Shown piece after piece: positions 48,797 to 57,775 of a DNA stretch of 64,000 bases. The stretch spans positions 62,001 to 126,000 of the forward strand of contig CALAJY010000026.1 in NCBI GenBank assembly GCA_937923265.1, read 5' to 3'. The position numbers and the translations under genes were made by a program. The notes beneath the pieces were generated by a model that worked only from the letters and a program-made list of their open reading frames with translations, was not told where the DNA came from and searched no databases. Position 1 is the first letter of the stretch. Each line of letters begins with the position of its first letter. The stretch is from an uncultured Tissierellia bacterium (GTDB lineage: Bacteria > Bacillota > Clostridia > Tissierellales > Peptoniphilaceae).

Positions 48797-48813
48797 GGAA
48801 AGGAAGAGAGAGC

Positions 48814-50271
48814 ATGATCATCTTCGATGGCTTTATTTGGCTGTGGAGCCACTTTGGCTGGCTGAACATCATTATTGTATTTGCCATCATCTACCTGGGA
48901 AGGCGAAAGCCGGCAAGGTCAACCATGATGTGGATCATGGTCATGGCCCTGCTTCCCTTTGTGGGCTTCGCCTTTTATCTGATGATGGGGCTGGACCGCC
49001 GGCGGAACAAGATGTTTCGAAAAAAGGGGGAAAGCGACCATGCCATCCAGCAGCTCATTGCCTACCAGCAGTCGGAACTGGTGGCCGGGAAGGATCCCTT
49101 TCTGGGGTCCGACTTTGAGCAGTACCGGGACCTGGTCTGCATCAACCTCAACATGGACGAGGGGGTCTTCACCGACGGGAATTCCTGCCGGCTGTTCTTC
49201 GATGGACGGGATAAGTTTCAAGCCCTTTTTGAGGACCTGGATCATGCCAAGCGTACGATTGAGATTCAGTACTATATTGTTCGATCGGATGGCCTGGGCC
49301 GGCAGCTGATGGACCACATGCTGGCGGCGGCGAAGCGAGGCGTCCGCGTCCGCTTTTTGATCGATGCGGTGGGGGGAAGGAAATTGAAGGATGCCGATGC
49401 CAACCGGATGCGGGATGCGGGCATTGAGATGGCGGTGTTCTTCCCTTCCTTTTTCAAGCAGATCAATCCAAGAATCAACTACCGCAACCACCGAAAATTG
49501 GTGACCATTGATGATCACATCGGCTATATCGGGGGCTTCAATGTGGGCGATGAGTACCTGGGAGAGAGTGAGAAGTTCGGCTACTGGCGGGATACCCACA
49601 TGCGCATCGAGGGGCCTGCCGTCCTGGATTTAAAGATCCGAATTTTGCAGGACTGGTTCTATGCCAGCGGTGAGGATCCCGTGAAAGAGCCGTCCTTCCG
49701 GATCCCGAAGGAGAGCTCGGGTTCTGTCGCCATGCAGCTGGTGACCAGCGGACCGGACACGAACTTCCCCAACATCAAGTATGCGATGATTGAGATGATT
49801 CACACGGCGCAAAAGGTCATCTACATACAGTCACCCTATCTGATTCCGGACCGGACCATGATGGACGCCTTGACACTCGCCCGCCTTCGCGATGTGGAAG
49901 TGAACGTGATGATTCCCAATAAACCGGACCATCCCTTCACCCTTTCCGCCAACATGTCCTATGCGGGGGAACTGATCCAACTGGGTGCCCACGTCTATCG
50001 CTATGAGAACGGCTTTCTTCACGCCAAAACCATGGTGGTGGACGATGCGGTTTCTTTTATTGGCTCGGCGAATCTGGATGAGCGGTCCTTTTCCCTGAAC
50101 TTTGAGGCATCGGAGATGGTCTACTCCCGCGAGGTGAACCGGACCATGTGCCTGCAATTTCAGAGGGATGTGAAGGAATCCACCTTACTCACGCCGGAAA
50201 TTTTCAGAAGAAGGCCAATGATTGAGAAACTCAAGGAGCCGATTGCCCGACTTTTTTCCCCGATTTTGTAA
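48814..50271 (+). CDS. cls: Cardiolipin synthase
   Basis: A 485-residue phospholipase D superfamily enzyme that condenses two phosphatidylglycerols. Two N-terminal transmembrane helices (about 14-30 and 38-58) are followed by two HKD motifs: H226-x-K (NHRKLVTIDD) and H403-x-K (HAKTMVVDD), each with the downstream GGFN / GSANLDERSF segment. Length and order are those of bacterial ClsA-type enzymes. ATG 48814 follows AAGGAAGAG directly behind the typA terminator. Confidence 0.94.
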   Translation: MIIFDGFIWLWSHFGWLNIIIVFAIIYLGRRKPARSTMMWIMVMALLPFVGFAFYLMMGLDRRRNKMFRKKGESDHAIQQLIAYQQSELVAGKDPFLGSDFEQYRDLVCINLNMDEGVFTDGNSCRLFFDGRDKFQALFEDLDHAKRTIEIQYYIVRSDGLGRQLMDHMLAAAKRGVRVRFLIDAVGGRKLKDADANRMRDAGIEMAVFFPSFFKQINPRINYRNHRKLVTIDDHIGYIGGFNVGDEYLGESEKFGYWRDTHMRIEGPAVLDLKIRILQDWFYASGEDPVKEPSFRIPKESSGSVAMQLVTSGPDTNFPNIKYAMIEMIHTAQKVIYIQSPYLIPDRTMMDALTLARLRDVEVNVMIPNKPDHPFTLSANMSYAGELIQLGAHVYRYENGFLHAKTMVVDDAVSFIGSANLDERSFSLNFEASEMVYSREVNRTMCLQFQRDVKESTLLTPEIFRRRPMIEKLKEPIARLFSPIL

Positions 50272-50330
50272 AAAAATATGGTAGGATAAGAAAGTTAGGA
50301 GCAATCTTACTTAGAGCGATACAGGAATCC

Positions 50331-50363
50331 GGGTTTTATGGACGGAAAACAGCAATAAAACCC
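50331..50363 (+). repeat. Perfect inverted repeat upstream of rex
   Basis: GGGTTTTAT (50331-50339) and ATAAAACCC (50355-50363) with a 15-base spacer, ending 25 bases before the rex start. It is not a Rex box (TTGTGAA-N4-TTCACAA type) and has no U tract. An extended -10 (TG-G-TAGGAT, 50279-50287) lies about 45 bases upstream, so the repeat would be in the 5' UTR. Confidence 0.6.
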
Positions 50364-50388
50364 AAGACTGTGAGAGGAGAAAGAGTCG

Positions 50389-51027
50389 ATGGGCAAAGTA
50401 ATCTCGGCGGCAGTCATTCGCCGTCTTCCTAAATATTATCGGTATCTGGGCTTATTGGAAGAGAAGGGAAAGGAACGGGTTTCTTCCCAGGAACTCAGTG
50501 AAATAACCGGCTTCACCGCTTCCCAGATCCGACAGGATTTCAACCATTTCGGGGGATTTGGTCAGCAGGGATACGGCTATCGCGTCGAAAATCTTCGGCA
50601 GCACATTGCGGAAATCATCGGATTGGATCGCACCTATAAGGTGGCGATTGTGGGCATGGGGCATCTTGGCCTCGCCCTTGCGAACTCCACTCTCTTTCAA
50701 CATAGCAGTTTTTGCCTCTGCGCCCTCTATGATAATGATGAAGAAAAGGTAGGCAATCAGGTTTGTGGCCTGTCGATCTCCGGGGTTTCCGATCTGAAGA
50801 GAGACTTGGCGGCCAAGAAAATTGATATTTTGACGATCACCACCCCCAAATCCGTGGCCCAGACCATGGTAGATCTTGCGGAAGATGCCGGGGTCAAGGG
50901 AATTTGGAATTTTGCCCTAACCGATCTAAAGAGATCGGGCAAGGCCGTGATTGAGAACGTCTATCTCAAGGAGAGCTTACATACCTTAAGCTATTATATG
51001 GGCAACCAGCAGGACTATAAGGATTAG
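50389..51027 (+). CDS. rex: Redox-sensing transcriptional repressor Rex
   Basis: A 212-residue NADH/NAD+ sensor. The winged helix (1-~75) contains SSQELSEITGFTASQIRQDF and FGGFGQQGYGY; the Rossmann domain has GMGHLG (about 88-93) and the domain-swapped C-terminal helix (LSYYMGN). It represses fermentation and anaerobic respiration genes when NADH is low. AGAGGAG lies upstream of ATG 50389. It stands alone before a strong terminator; no Rex-regulated genes are recognisable next to it. Confidence 0.95.
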   Translation: MGKVISAAVIRRLPKYYRYLGLLEEKGKERVSSQELSEITGFTASQIRQDFNHFGGFGQQGYGYRVENLRQHIAEIIGLDRTYKVAIVGMGHLGLALANSTLFQHSSFCLCALYDNDEEKVGNQVCGLSISGVSDLKRDLAAKKIDILTITTPKSVAQTMVDLAEDAGVKGIWNFALTDLKRSGKAVIENVYLKESLHTLSYYMGNQQDYKD

Positions 51028-51034
51028 TCATGAG

Positions 51035-51062
51035 GGCGGACCAAGAGGGTCCGCCTTTTTTT
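51035..51062 (+). terminator. Terminator after rex
   Basis: GGCGGACC (51035-51042) pairs with GGTCCGCC (51048-51055), 5-base loop, T7. Confidence 0.88.
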
Positions 51063-51115
51063 AAACGACCTTTTCGTTTTGCAGAATACAGAAAAGAACG
51101 GAGAAAGGAAGAATC

Positions 51116-53035
51116 ATGGCGCAAATTACAATCAGCGATCTTTGGAAGAGTGCTGGGATTACACCGATTCTTACCGGAGTTTCCGCAACCATCAATGAGA
51201 AGGATAAAATCGGGATGATTGGAACCAATGGTGCCGGAAAGACCACTCTCATGCGGATGTTGGTGGGAGAATTGGACTGGGACCAAGGGGATATCTTTAA
51301 AAAAAGCGATCTCCGCATGGGCTATTTGAAACAAAATGTACACATTACCTCCGAGGACAGCCTCTACGAGGAATGCAAGAAAGCCTATGCGAGGGCCTTT
51401 GAAATCGAAGCCGAACTTCGCCGTTTGGAGGAAAAGATGGGGGAGGTCGCCGGGAATCCCCGGGAGCTAGAGGAGACCATGACCCGCTACCAGCTGTTGA
51501 CGGAACGGTTTGAAGAGGAGGGGGGACTCTCCTACGATTCCGAGATTCGAGGGATGCTGAAGGGAATGGGGTTTTCGGAGGACCGGTTTCGGGATCCCGT
51601 GAATGTGCTTTCCGGCGGAGAAAAATCGAGGATGGAGCTTGCCATGATGCTGCTGGGTCGGCCCCAGCTGCTCCTCTTGGACGAACCCACCAACCACCTG
51701 GACATGAAGGCCATCCGCTTTCTGGAGGGTTTCCTCCGGGACTTTTCGGGGACGGTGCTCTTGATCACCCATGACCGTTATTTTTTGAATAAAGTGGTCA
51801 ATCGAATTTTTTTGATTGAGAACCACAAGCTTTTTAGCTATGATTGCGGTTACCGGGAGTATGCGATGCGGAGGAAAAAGGACCTGGAGGTGTACCGCCA
51901 CGCCTATGAGAATCAGCAGAGGGAAGTGGAACGCCAGAAGGAGATTATCGAGCGCCTGTCGAAACTGGGGGGCGCCAAGCGGAAACGAGGGATTTCCCAG
52001 TCCCGATCTCGGCAAAAGCTTTTGGACAAGATGGAGCTCTTGCCGGCACCACCGCAGGATGCGGCACATATGCAGCTGTCCTTCACGCCGCGCTATGAGA
52101 GTGGCCGGGATGTATTGAAGGTAGAGTACTTGGGCAAGAGCTTTGGCGACCACCTCCTCTTTCGGGACGTTTCCTTTGAGATTCAGCGGGGAAACCGCGT
52201 GGGCCTGATCGGTGCCAATGGGGTGGGAAAGACGACACTCTTTCGCATCCTGCTGCGCCAGGAAGCGGCAGACCGGGGACAGATTGCCTTTGGCACTGCA
52301 GTTAAGATTGCCTTTTTTGACCAGGAGCAGAGGACCTTACATCCCGAGAAGACTGTTATCGATGAGCTCTGGGATGCCTATCCCCGGATGGATCATTTCC
52401 AGATCTGTTCCTACTTGGCAAAATTTCAGTTTGTGGGAGAGGATCGGTTTCGCTTTGTCGATGAGCTTTCGGGAGGGGAGAAGTCCCGCCTGGCCCTTTT
52501 GAAGTTGATGCTGTCGGAAGCCAACTTTTTGCTGTTGGATGAGCCCACCAATCATCTGGATATCGAGTCCCGAGAAATTTTGGAAGAGGCCCTCCGTGAA
52601 TACCAAGGCACGGTGTATGTCATAAGCCATGATCGCTATTTTCTCAATCACGTATGCGATCGAATCTTCCATTTAGCCCATGGGGGCATGGAGACCTTTT
52701 CGGGAAACTATGACGAGTATTTGGACTACCAGGCCCGACAGGTTCCCTCGGAAGCTCCCCAGGCAAAGAAGGAGAGCCCGAAGAAGGCGCCAAAGACCGG
52801 CAGCCCCTCCCAGCGGAGGAAGCAGAAGCAGCGGGCCCGGCAGATTCAGGACCGATTGAAGCAGAAGGAAAACGAGTTGGAGGGAATGAAGAAGGAATCC
52901 TACGATGCCAGCCTTTACGAAGACTATGAGAAAGCCCAGGCACACCATCAGCGGATTCAGGATTTGCAGGAGGAGATTGACCAGATGACCGATGAATGGT
53001 TGGAACTGGCCTTGGAACTGGAGGATGAGGAATGA
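51116..53035 (+). CDS. ABC-F family ATP-binding protein
   Basis: A 639-residue twin-ATPase without membrane segments. Each half has a Walker A (GTNGAGKTT; GANGVGKTT), the signature LSGGEKSR and the DEPTNHLD Walker B. The inter-domain linker (~240-310) is long, charged and helical (the P-site tRNA interaction motif). The C-terminal ~90 residues form a coiled coil rich in Gln/Lys/Glu, as in Uup/YdiF-type proteins. ABC-F proteins act on the ribosome in translation quality control or antibiotic protection; no resistance subtype can be assigned. It overlaps the GDPD gene by 4 bases. Confidence 0.9.
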   Translation: MAQITISDLWKSAGITPILTGVSATINEKDKIGMIGTNGAGKTTLMRMLVGELDWDQGDIFKKSDLRMGYLKQNVHITSEDSLYEECKKAYARAFEIEAELRRLEEKMGEVAGNPRELEETMTRYQLLTERFEEEGGLSYDSEIRGMLKGMGFSEDRFRDPVNVLSGGEKSRMELAMMLLGRPQLLLLDEPTNHLDMKAIRFLEGFLRDFSGTVLLITHDRYFLNKVVNRIFLIENHKLFSYDCGYREYAMRRKKDLEVYRHAYENQQREVERQKEIIERLSKLGGAKRKRGISQSRSRQKLLDKMELLPAPPQDAAHMQLSFTPRYESGRDVLKVEYLGKSFGDHLLFRDVSFEIQRGNRVGLIGANGVGKTTLFRILLRQEAADRGQIAFGTAVKIAFFDQEQRTLHPEKTVIDELWDAYPRMDHFQICSYLAKFQFVGEDRFRFVDELSGGEKSRLALLKLMLSEANFLLLDEPTNHLDIESREILEEALREYQGTVYVISHDRYFLNHVCDRIFHLAHGGMETFSGNYDEYLDYQARQVPSEAPQAKKESPKKAPKTGSPSQRRKQKQRARQIQDRLKQKENELEGMKKESYDASLYEDYEKAQAHHQRIQDLQEEIDQMTDEWLELALELEDEE

Positions 53036-53979
53036 AGGTTTTTGCCTATCGGGGAGAATCCAGAAGCTACCCCGAAAACACGATGCTGGCTTTCAAAAAA
53101 GCGAGTCAGTCCGGAGCGGATGGCATTCAGCTGGATGTTCATTTTTCGAGGGAACGGTATCTCGTTGTCTTCCACGATGATTCTCTTTCCCGGGTCATGG
53201 ATGCGGTGGGCTTTGTCCGCCACCACAGCATCTCGGATTTGAAAAACTACAACTATAAAATGCAATACGAGGGACCCCGCCAACACATTATCACCCTCGA
53301 AGAGTATCTCAACTGGGCGAAGGAATTGCCTTTGCAGACGGTGATTCACCTGAAAAATGACCAGTTTTTTTATCCGGGCATGGAAGATCAAATTTGTCAG
53401 ATGATCTCCCGCTTTGGCTTGGAAGACCGGGTTCTGCTGAGCTCCCAGCGCATGGACAGCCTGGGCTTGATTCGCAGCTATCATCCGGAGATGAAAATTG
53501 CCTGGCTGACCCATTCCTCGTCGGACAGCTTGTTGGAAAGAGTTCAGGCCCTGAAACCGGATTGGGTGATTCCCCACATTACCCTCATGCACCCCGGCTT
53601 TGTTCAAAAGATGCGGGAGATCGGGGTCAAGCTCATGCCCTATGTGATCAAGTCCGATGTGGAAGCCCAGCGGATGGAGTCCATGGGAGCGGAAGCGATA
53701 TTGACGGATGAGGTGCAGCCCATTCGCCAGAGCCTCGGTCTGAAGAAGAATCCATACAGTGAGAGCGAATTGGAGCGGGCGAAGACCGCGGAGGACCTCA
53801 TCGGGGACCAGGATGGGGAGCAGCCGCTGACGGCGAAGGCCAAATTAAAACTCGCCAAACGGTCTTCCAATCTGGGAAGCGGTCTCCTGGGAATTCTGTT
53901 GAGCATGGCCATTTCCGTGGGCGCAGCCGTGCTTGCGGGGATGTTGGTCTTTAATTTATTAAAAGGATTTTTAAAGTAG
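53032..53979 (+). CDS. GDPD-fold protein lacking key catalytic residues, membrane-anchored
   Basis: A 315-residue protein with the TIM-barrel of glycerophosphodiester phosphodiesterases (YPENTMLAFKKA, GADGIQLDV, VVFHDDSLSRV, AEAILTDEVQP). The expected HRG is YRG (Tyr6), the metal-binding Glu of the ELDV motif is Gln33 (QLDV), and the later ELK motif reads HLK (H106). Only the His of the VVFHDD segment (H48) and D35 remain, so hydrolase activity is doubtful. Residues ~245-285 are a charged linker and ~288-311 a C-terminal transmembrane helix. Coupled to the ABC-F gene by ATGA; followed by a terminator. Confidence 0.78.
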   Translation: MKVFAYRGESRSYPENTMLAFKKASQSGADGIQLDVHFSRERYLVVFHDDSLSRVMDAVGFVRHHSISDLKNYNYKMQYEGPRQHIITLEEYLNWAKELPLQTVIHLKNDQFFYPGMEDQICQMISRFGLEDRVLLSSQRMDSLGLIRSYHPEMKIAWLTHSSSDSLLERVQALKPDWVIPHITLMHPGFVQKMREIGVKLMPYVIKSDVEAQRMESMGAEAILTDEVQPIRQSLGLKKNPYSESELERAKTAEDLIGDQDGEQPLTAKAKLKLAKRSSNLGSGLLGILLSMAISVGAAVLAGMLVFNLLKGFLK

Positions 53980-53985
53980 GAACCG

Positions 53986-54013
53986 GGAGGAGCAGGGTCT
54001 CCTCCTTTTCTTT
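53986..54013 (+). terminator. Terminator after the GDPD gene
   Basis: GGAGGAG (53986-53992) pairs with CTCCTCC (53999-54005), 6-base loop, T-rich tail. Confidence 0.82.
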
Positions 54014-54021
54014 ATAAATAA

Positions 54022-54038
54022 GGTCAAAGAAAGTCAAA
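54022..54038 (+). promoter_or_regulatory. CtsR operator 1
   Basis: GGTCAAA-GAA-AGTCAAA, an exact match to the CtsR heptad repeat (A/G)GTCAAA-NAN-(A/G)GTCAAA, located just upstream of the -35 box. Confidence 0.92.
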
Positions 54039-54044
54039 ATTTTC

Positions 54045-54073
54045 TTGCTTGAGAAGGGAAGCCGTTGTATAAT
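54045..54073 (+). promoter_or_regulatory. Sigma-A promoter of the J-protein/clpB operon
   Basis: TTGCTT (54045-54050), 17-base spacer, consensus TATAAT (54068-54073), framed on both sides by CtsR boxes. Confidence 0.88.
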
Positions 54074-54078
54074 GAAAT

Positions 54079-54095
54079 AGTCAGAGATAGTCAAA
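54079..54095 (+). promoter_or_regulatory. CtsR operator 2
   Basis: AGTCAGA-GAT-AGTCAAA, one mismatch to the CtsR consensus, starting at the expected transcription start. Confidence 0.85.
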
Positions 54096-54150
54096 TCATA
54101 AAAAGAGGAATCCCAACCAACCGGGAACGCCCTAAGAAAGGAGCCAAACC

Positions 54151-55071
54151 ATGCAATATCGTGACTATTATGAGCTGTTGGGCGTAGATAAGTCGGCTTC
54201 ATCAGCGGAGATCAAAAAAGCATATCGAAAATTAGCCAAAAAGTATCACCCGGATCTTCATCCCGATGATAAGGAGGCACAGGATAAATTTAAGGAAATT
54301 AACGAGGCCTACGAGGTTCTCGGCGATGAGGAGAAGCGGAAAAAGTATGACCAATTTGGCCGGAACTATAACTTCCAAGGAGGACAGAATTTTGATCCCT
54401 CGGCCTATGACTTCGGTCCCTTCCAAGGAGCCGGAGGGAATGGGGGATCCGGATTTTCGGATTTCTTTAATCTCTTCTTTGGCGGAGAAGCGGGAGGGCG
54501 GACCACGTCTTCCCGGGGGATGTCCTTTGACCTGGGCAGTCTCTTCCACGGAGGAAGGGGAAAAAACGCCAAGAGTCGGGCCCGCTATGACACAGAGATC
54601 ACCATTTCCCTGGAGCAGGCTTTTCACGGGGGAGAAAGAGACCTTCTCTGCCGAATCGGCGGAGAGGAGAAGCGGGTTTTGGTCAAGTGGCCGCAGGGAA
54701 TGAAGGATGGGAAAAAGATTAAGATTCGGGGAGAAGCCTTTGGCATCTCCGGAGACCTGTTCGTCACGGTCCATGTGTCGGACTTTTCGAAGGTAAAGGG
54801 CTTGGATTTCGAAGTGCCCTTGTCCCTCTATCCCTGGCAGGCGTATTTCGGCTGCAAGAAGACCGTGGAAACCCCGGAGGGACGAATCAAGATTCGCGTG
54901 CCGGCGGGAATCAACAGCGGAAAGAAAATTCGAATTCCCGGCAAGGGATTTATCAACCGGAAGGGAGATCGCGGCGATCTATACTTCGTGGCGAATCTGG
55001 TAAATCCGACCGAATTGAGCAGTGAACAGAAGAGACTTTACCAAGCCTTAAATCAGGAAAGTGAACGATAA
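54151..55071 (+). CDS. CbpA-type DnaJ-class J-domain chaperone
   Basis: A 306-residue class B J-protein. The J domain (1-~68) contains the HPD motif (KKYHPDLHPDD) that stimulates DnaK. A Gly/Phe-rich region (~70-130) follows, then two beta-rich client-binding domains (ITISLEQAFHGGERDL; IKIRVPAGINSGKKIRIPGKG given as IKIRVPAGINSGK). The four-repeat zinc finger of DnaJ is absent, so this is CbpA-like. It starts at 54151 with AAAGGAG and is the first gene behind the CtsR-controlled promoter; clpB follows after 27 bases. Confidence 0.88.
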   Translation: MQYRDYYELLGVDKSASSAEIKKAYRKLAKKYHPDLHPDDKEAQDKFKEINEAYEVLGDEEKRKKYDQFGRNYNFQGGQNFDPSAYDFGPFQGAGGNGGSGFSDFFNLFFGGEAGGRTTSSRGMSFDLGSLFHGGRGKNAKSRARYDTEITISLEQAFHGGERDLLCRIGGEEKRVLVKWPQGMKDGKKIKIRGEAFGISGDLFVTVHVSDFSKVKGLDFEVPLSLYPWQAYFGCKKTVETPEGRIKIRVPAGINSGKKIRIPGKGFINRKGDRGDLYFVANLVNPTELSSEQKRLYQALNQESER

Positions 55072-55098
55072 CCATCCCAGCTGGAAAGGGGGAAAAAG

Positions 55099-57714
55099 AT
55101 GACATTGGATTTTACACAAAAGAGTGCGCAGGTCATTAAAGATGCGCAGAATATGGCGATTAAAAACGGAAATCCGGAGCTCACCGATCTGCATTTGCAC
55201 CTCGCGTTGATCATGGATTCGGAGGGCTTTGTTGCCCGGGTTTTGGAAAACATGAAGATTGACCTTCCCGCTTATCGGGTCCGGGTAAAAAGGGCGGTTG
55301 AAAATTTGCCCACACAGGCAGGAGCCTCCCAGGTTTACCCCAACGCCGTTTTTCAGCGCATTCTTTTGAATGCGGAGGATGAGGCAAAGAAGCGGGAGGA
55401 TAGCTTTATCTCCGTGGAACACATCTATTTAGCGCTGTTGCGGGAAAAGAATGTTCCCTCGGAAGAAATCCTCCGAGAATTTCAGATTCGAAGGAAAGAT
55501 TTTGAAAGGGCTCTCAATGAGATTCGGGCGAGCCGAAAGGTCACATCGGACAATCCGGAAGAAGCCGACGATGTATTGGAGAAATACGGAAAAGACCTGA
55601 CCAAGGAGGCACGTTCGGGGAAACATGATCCGATTATCGGACGCGATGACGAAATTCGAAACGTGATTCGCATCTTGAGCCGTCGGACCAAGAACAACCC
55701 CGTTCTCATCGGAGACCCCGGGGTCGGGAAAACCGCCATTGTGGAGGGTTTGGCCCAGCGAATTGTGAACGGAGATGTGCCCGAGGGGCTGAAAGACACC
55801 ACCATCTTCTCCCTGGATCTGGGCCAGCTTCTGGCGGGAGCCAAATTTCGCGGAGAATTTGAGGAGCGACTGAAGGCGGTTCTCAACAAGGTGGAAGAAT
55901 CCGAGGGAAACATCATCATGTTCGTGGATGAACTCCACCTCATCGTGGGAGCGGGAAGAACCGATGGAGCGATGGATGCCTCCAACCTGATGAAACCCGC
56001 CCTCTCCCGGGGACAGATTCGCATGATCGGGGCAACCACCTTAAAGGAGTATCGAGAGTATATTGAGAAGGACGGGGCCCTGGAACGACGGTTTCAAAAG
56101 GTCATGGTCCGGGAGCCTTCCGTGGAGGATACCATCTCTATTCTGCGTGGAATCAAGGAAAAGTATGAGCTTCACCATGGCCTTCGCATTTCCGATAATG
56201 CGGTGATCGCCTGTGCGACCCTGTCCGATCGCTATATCACCGACCGCTTCCTTCCCGATAAGGCCATCGACCTGATGGATGAGGCGGCGGCAATGGTGAG
56301 GACGGAACTGGACTCCATGCCCCAGGATCTGGATGATCGCAGAAGACACATCCTTCAGCTGGAGATTGAGAAGGCGGCCCTGTCGAAGGAAGAGGATGAG
56401 GGGTCGAAGAAGCGCTTGGAGAATCTTAAGGAAGAACTTGCACAGGAGCAAGAAGAGTACAACGAAGGCTTTATCAACTGGCAGAATTCGAAAAAGGCGT
56501 TGGAAGAGCAGACCAAGATCAAGGAGGAGATTGACAAGACCCGTCATGAGATTGAGGAGGCGGAAAGAGCCTATGATTATGAGCGGGTATCCAAACTTCG
56601 TTATGGTACCTTGGCGGAGCTGACGGAGAAACTCCAGGAAAGCGAGCGCCATCTGGCAGAAGAAGAGGATGCCGCCAAGGAAGAAGTCACGGAAGAACAG
56701 GTTGCGGAAGTCGTGAGCAAGTGGACGGGCGTTCCCGTCACAAAACTGGTAGAGACGGAGCGACAGAAAATCTTGCAGCTTCCCGAGATCCTTGCCAAAC
56801 GAGTTGTGGGCCAGGAAGAGGCCGTCCGGGCCGTTTCCGATGCGATTATTCGGGCACGGTCGGGGCTGAAGGATGTGAATCGCCCCATTGGAAGCTTCCT
56901 CTTCTTAGGACCGACGGGCGTCGGAAAAACGGAGCTCGCTAAGGCCCTGACCGAGGCAATGTTTGACGATGAGCGAAACATGGTCCGCATCGATATGTCC
57001 GAGTACATGGAAAAGTATTCGGTTTCACGGCTGATTGGATCCGCTCCCGGTTACATCGGCTACGAAGAGGGAGGCCAATTGACCGAAGCGGTGCGCCGCA
57101 AGCCCTATTCCGTGGTGCTCTTTGATGAAATTGAAAAGGCCCATCCGGATGTCTTTAACATCCTGCTTCAGGTCTTAGACGACGGCAGACTCACGGACAA
57201 TCAGGGTCGGACCGTTGACTTTAAAAATACGATCATCATCCTGACTTCGAATCTGGGATCGGATTTGATCCTGGAGAAGATGGACCGGGGCGGAGAACTG
57301 GATGAGGAGACCCGACAGGCCGTGGATGCCCGGCTAAAGCAGGCCTTCCGTCCGGAATTCTTAAATCGTATCGACGACATTGTCATGTTTCGATCCCTGC
57401 AGAAGGAGCAAATCTATCGGATCATCTCCCTGCAGGTGGCAAAGATTCAGGAGCAGCTGGTGGGCCGAGGCATTGTGCTGCAGCTCAGCAAAGAAGCCCA
57501 ACAGTATATTCTGGATCATGCGTATACGCCGCAATTTGGAGCCCGCCCGGTGAAACGCTATCTGCAGAAAGAGGTGGAGACCAAGCTGGGCCGGGAATTG
57601 CTCCGGGGAACCATCGGTGATGGAGACCGGGTCATGATCACGGTTGACGAAAAAGGACTTGCCTTTCGGAGTGAGCGCCAGCAAGAGAACGGTGATGAGG
57701 AATCGGACCGGTAA
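55099..57714 (+). CDS. clpB: ATP-dependent disaggregase ClpB
   Basis: An 871-residue Hsp100 protein. N-terminal repeat domain (1-~150), AAA-1 with GDPGVGKTAI, FVDELHLIVGAG and pore loop GAKFRGEFEER, the long ClpB middle coiled coil (~400-530), AAA-2 with GPTGVGKTEL, pore loop GYIGYEEGG and LFDEIEKAHPD, and the C-terminal domain. No ClpP-binding IGF loop is seen, so it disaggregates rather than feeds a protease. It works with DnaK/J; being co-transcribed with a J-protein fits. CtsR-controlled. Confidence 0.95.
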   Translation: MTLDFTQKSAQVIKDAQNMAIKNGNPELTDLHLHLALIMDSEGFVARVLENMKIDLPAYRVRVKRAVENLPTQAGASQVYPNAVFQRILLNAEDEAKKREDSFISVEHIYLALLREKNVPSEEILREFQIRRKDFERALNEIRASRKVTSDNPEEADDVLEKYGKDLTKEARSGKHDPIIGRDDEIRNVIRILSRRTKNNPVLIGDPGVGKTAIVEGLAQRIVNGDVPEGLKDTTIFSLDLGQLLAGAKFRGEFEERLKAVLNKVEESEGNIIMFVDELHLIVGAGRTDGAMDASNLMKPALSRGQIRMIGATTLKEYREYIEKDGALERRFQKVMVREPSVEDTISILRGIKEKYELHHGLRISDNAVIACATLSDRYITDRFLPDKAIDLMDEAAAMVRTELDSMPQDLDDRRRHILQLEIEKAALSKEEDEGSKKRLENLKEELAQEQEEYNEGFINWQNSKKALEEQTKIKEEIDKTRHEIEEAERAYDYERVSKLRYGTLAELTEKLQESERHLAEEEDAAKEEVTEEQVAEVVSKWTGVPVTKLVETERQKILQLPEILAKRVVGQEEAVRAVSDAIIRARSGLKDVNRPIGSFLFLGPTGVGKTELAKALTEAMFDDERNMVRIDMSEYMEKYSVSRLIGSAPGYIGYEEGGQLTEAVRRKPYSVVLFDEIEKAHPDVFNILLQVLDDGRLTDNQGRTVDFKNTIIILTSNLGSDLILEKMDRGGELDEETRQAVDARLKQAFRPEFLNRIDDIVMFRSLQKEQIYRIISLQVAKIQEQLVGRGIVLQLSKEAQQYILDHAYTPQFGARPVKRYLQKEVETKLGRELLRGTIGDGDRVMITVDEKGLAFRSERQQENGDEESDR

Positions 57715-57724
57715 GCAAAAAAGG

Positions 57725-57749
57725 GGGAGGCGAAAGCCTCCCTTTTTTT
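57725..57749 (+). terminator. Terminator after clpB
   Basis: GGGAGGC (57725-57731), loop GAAA, GCCTCCC (57736-57742), T7. Confidence 0.9.
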
Positions 57750-57775
57750 AAAAAGAATAAAAATCAAAGTAAAAT

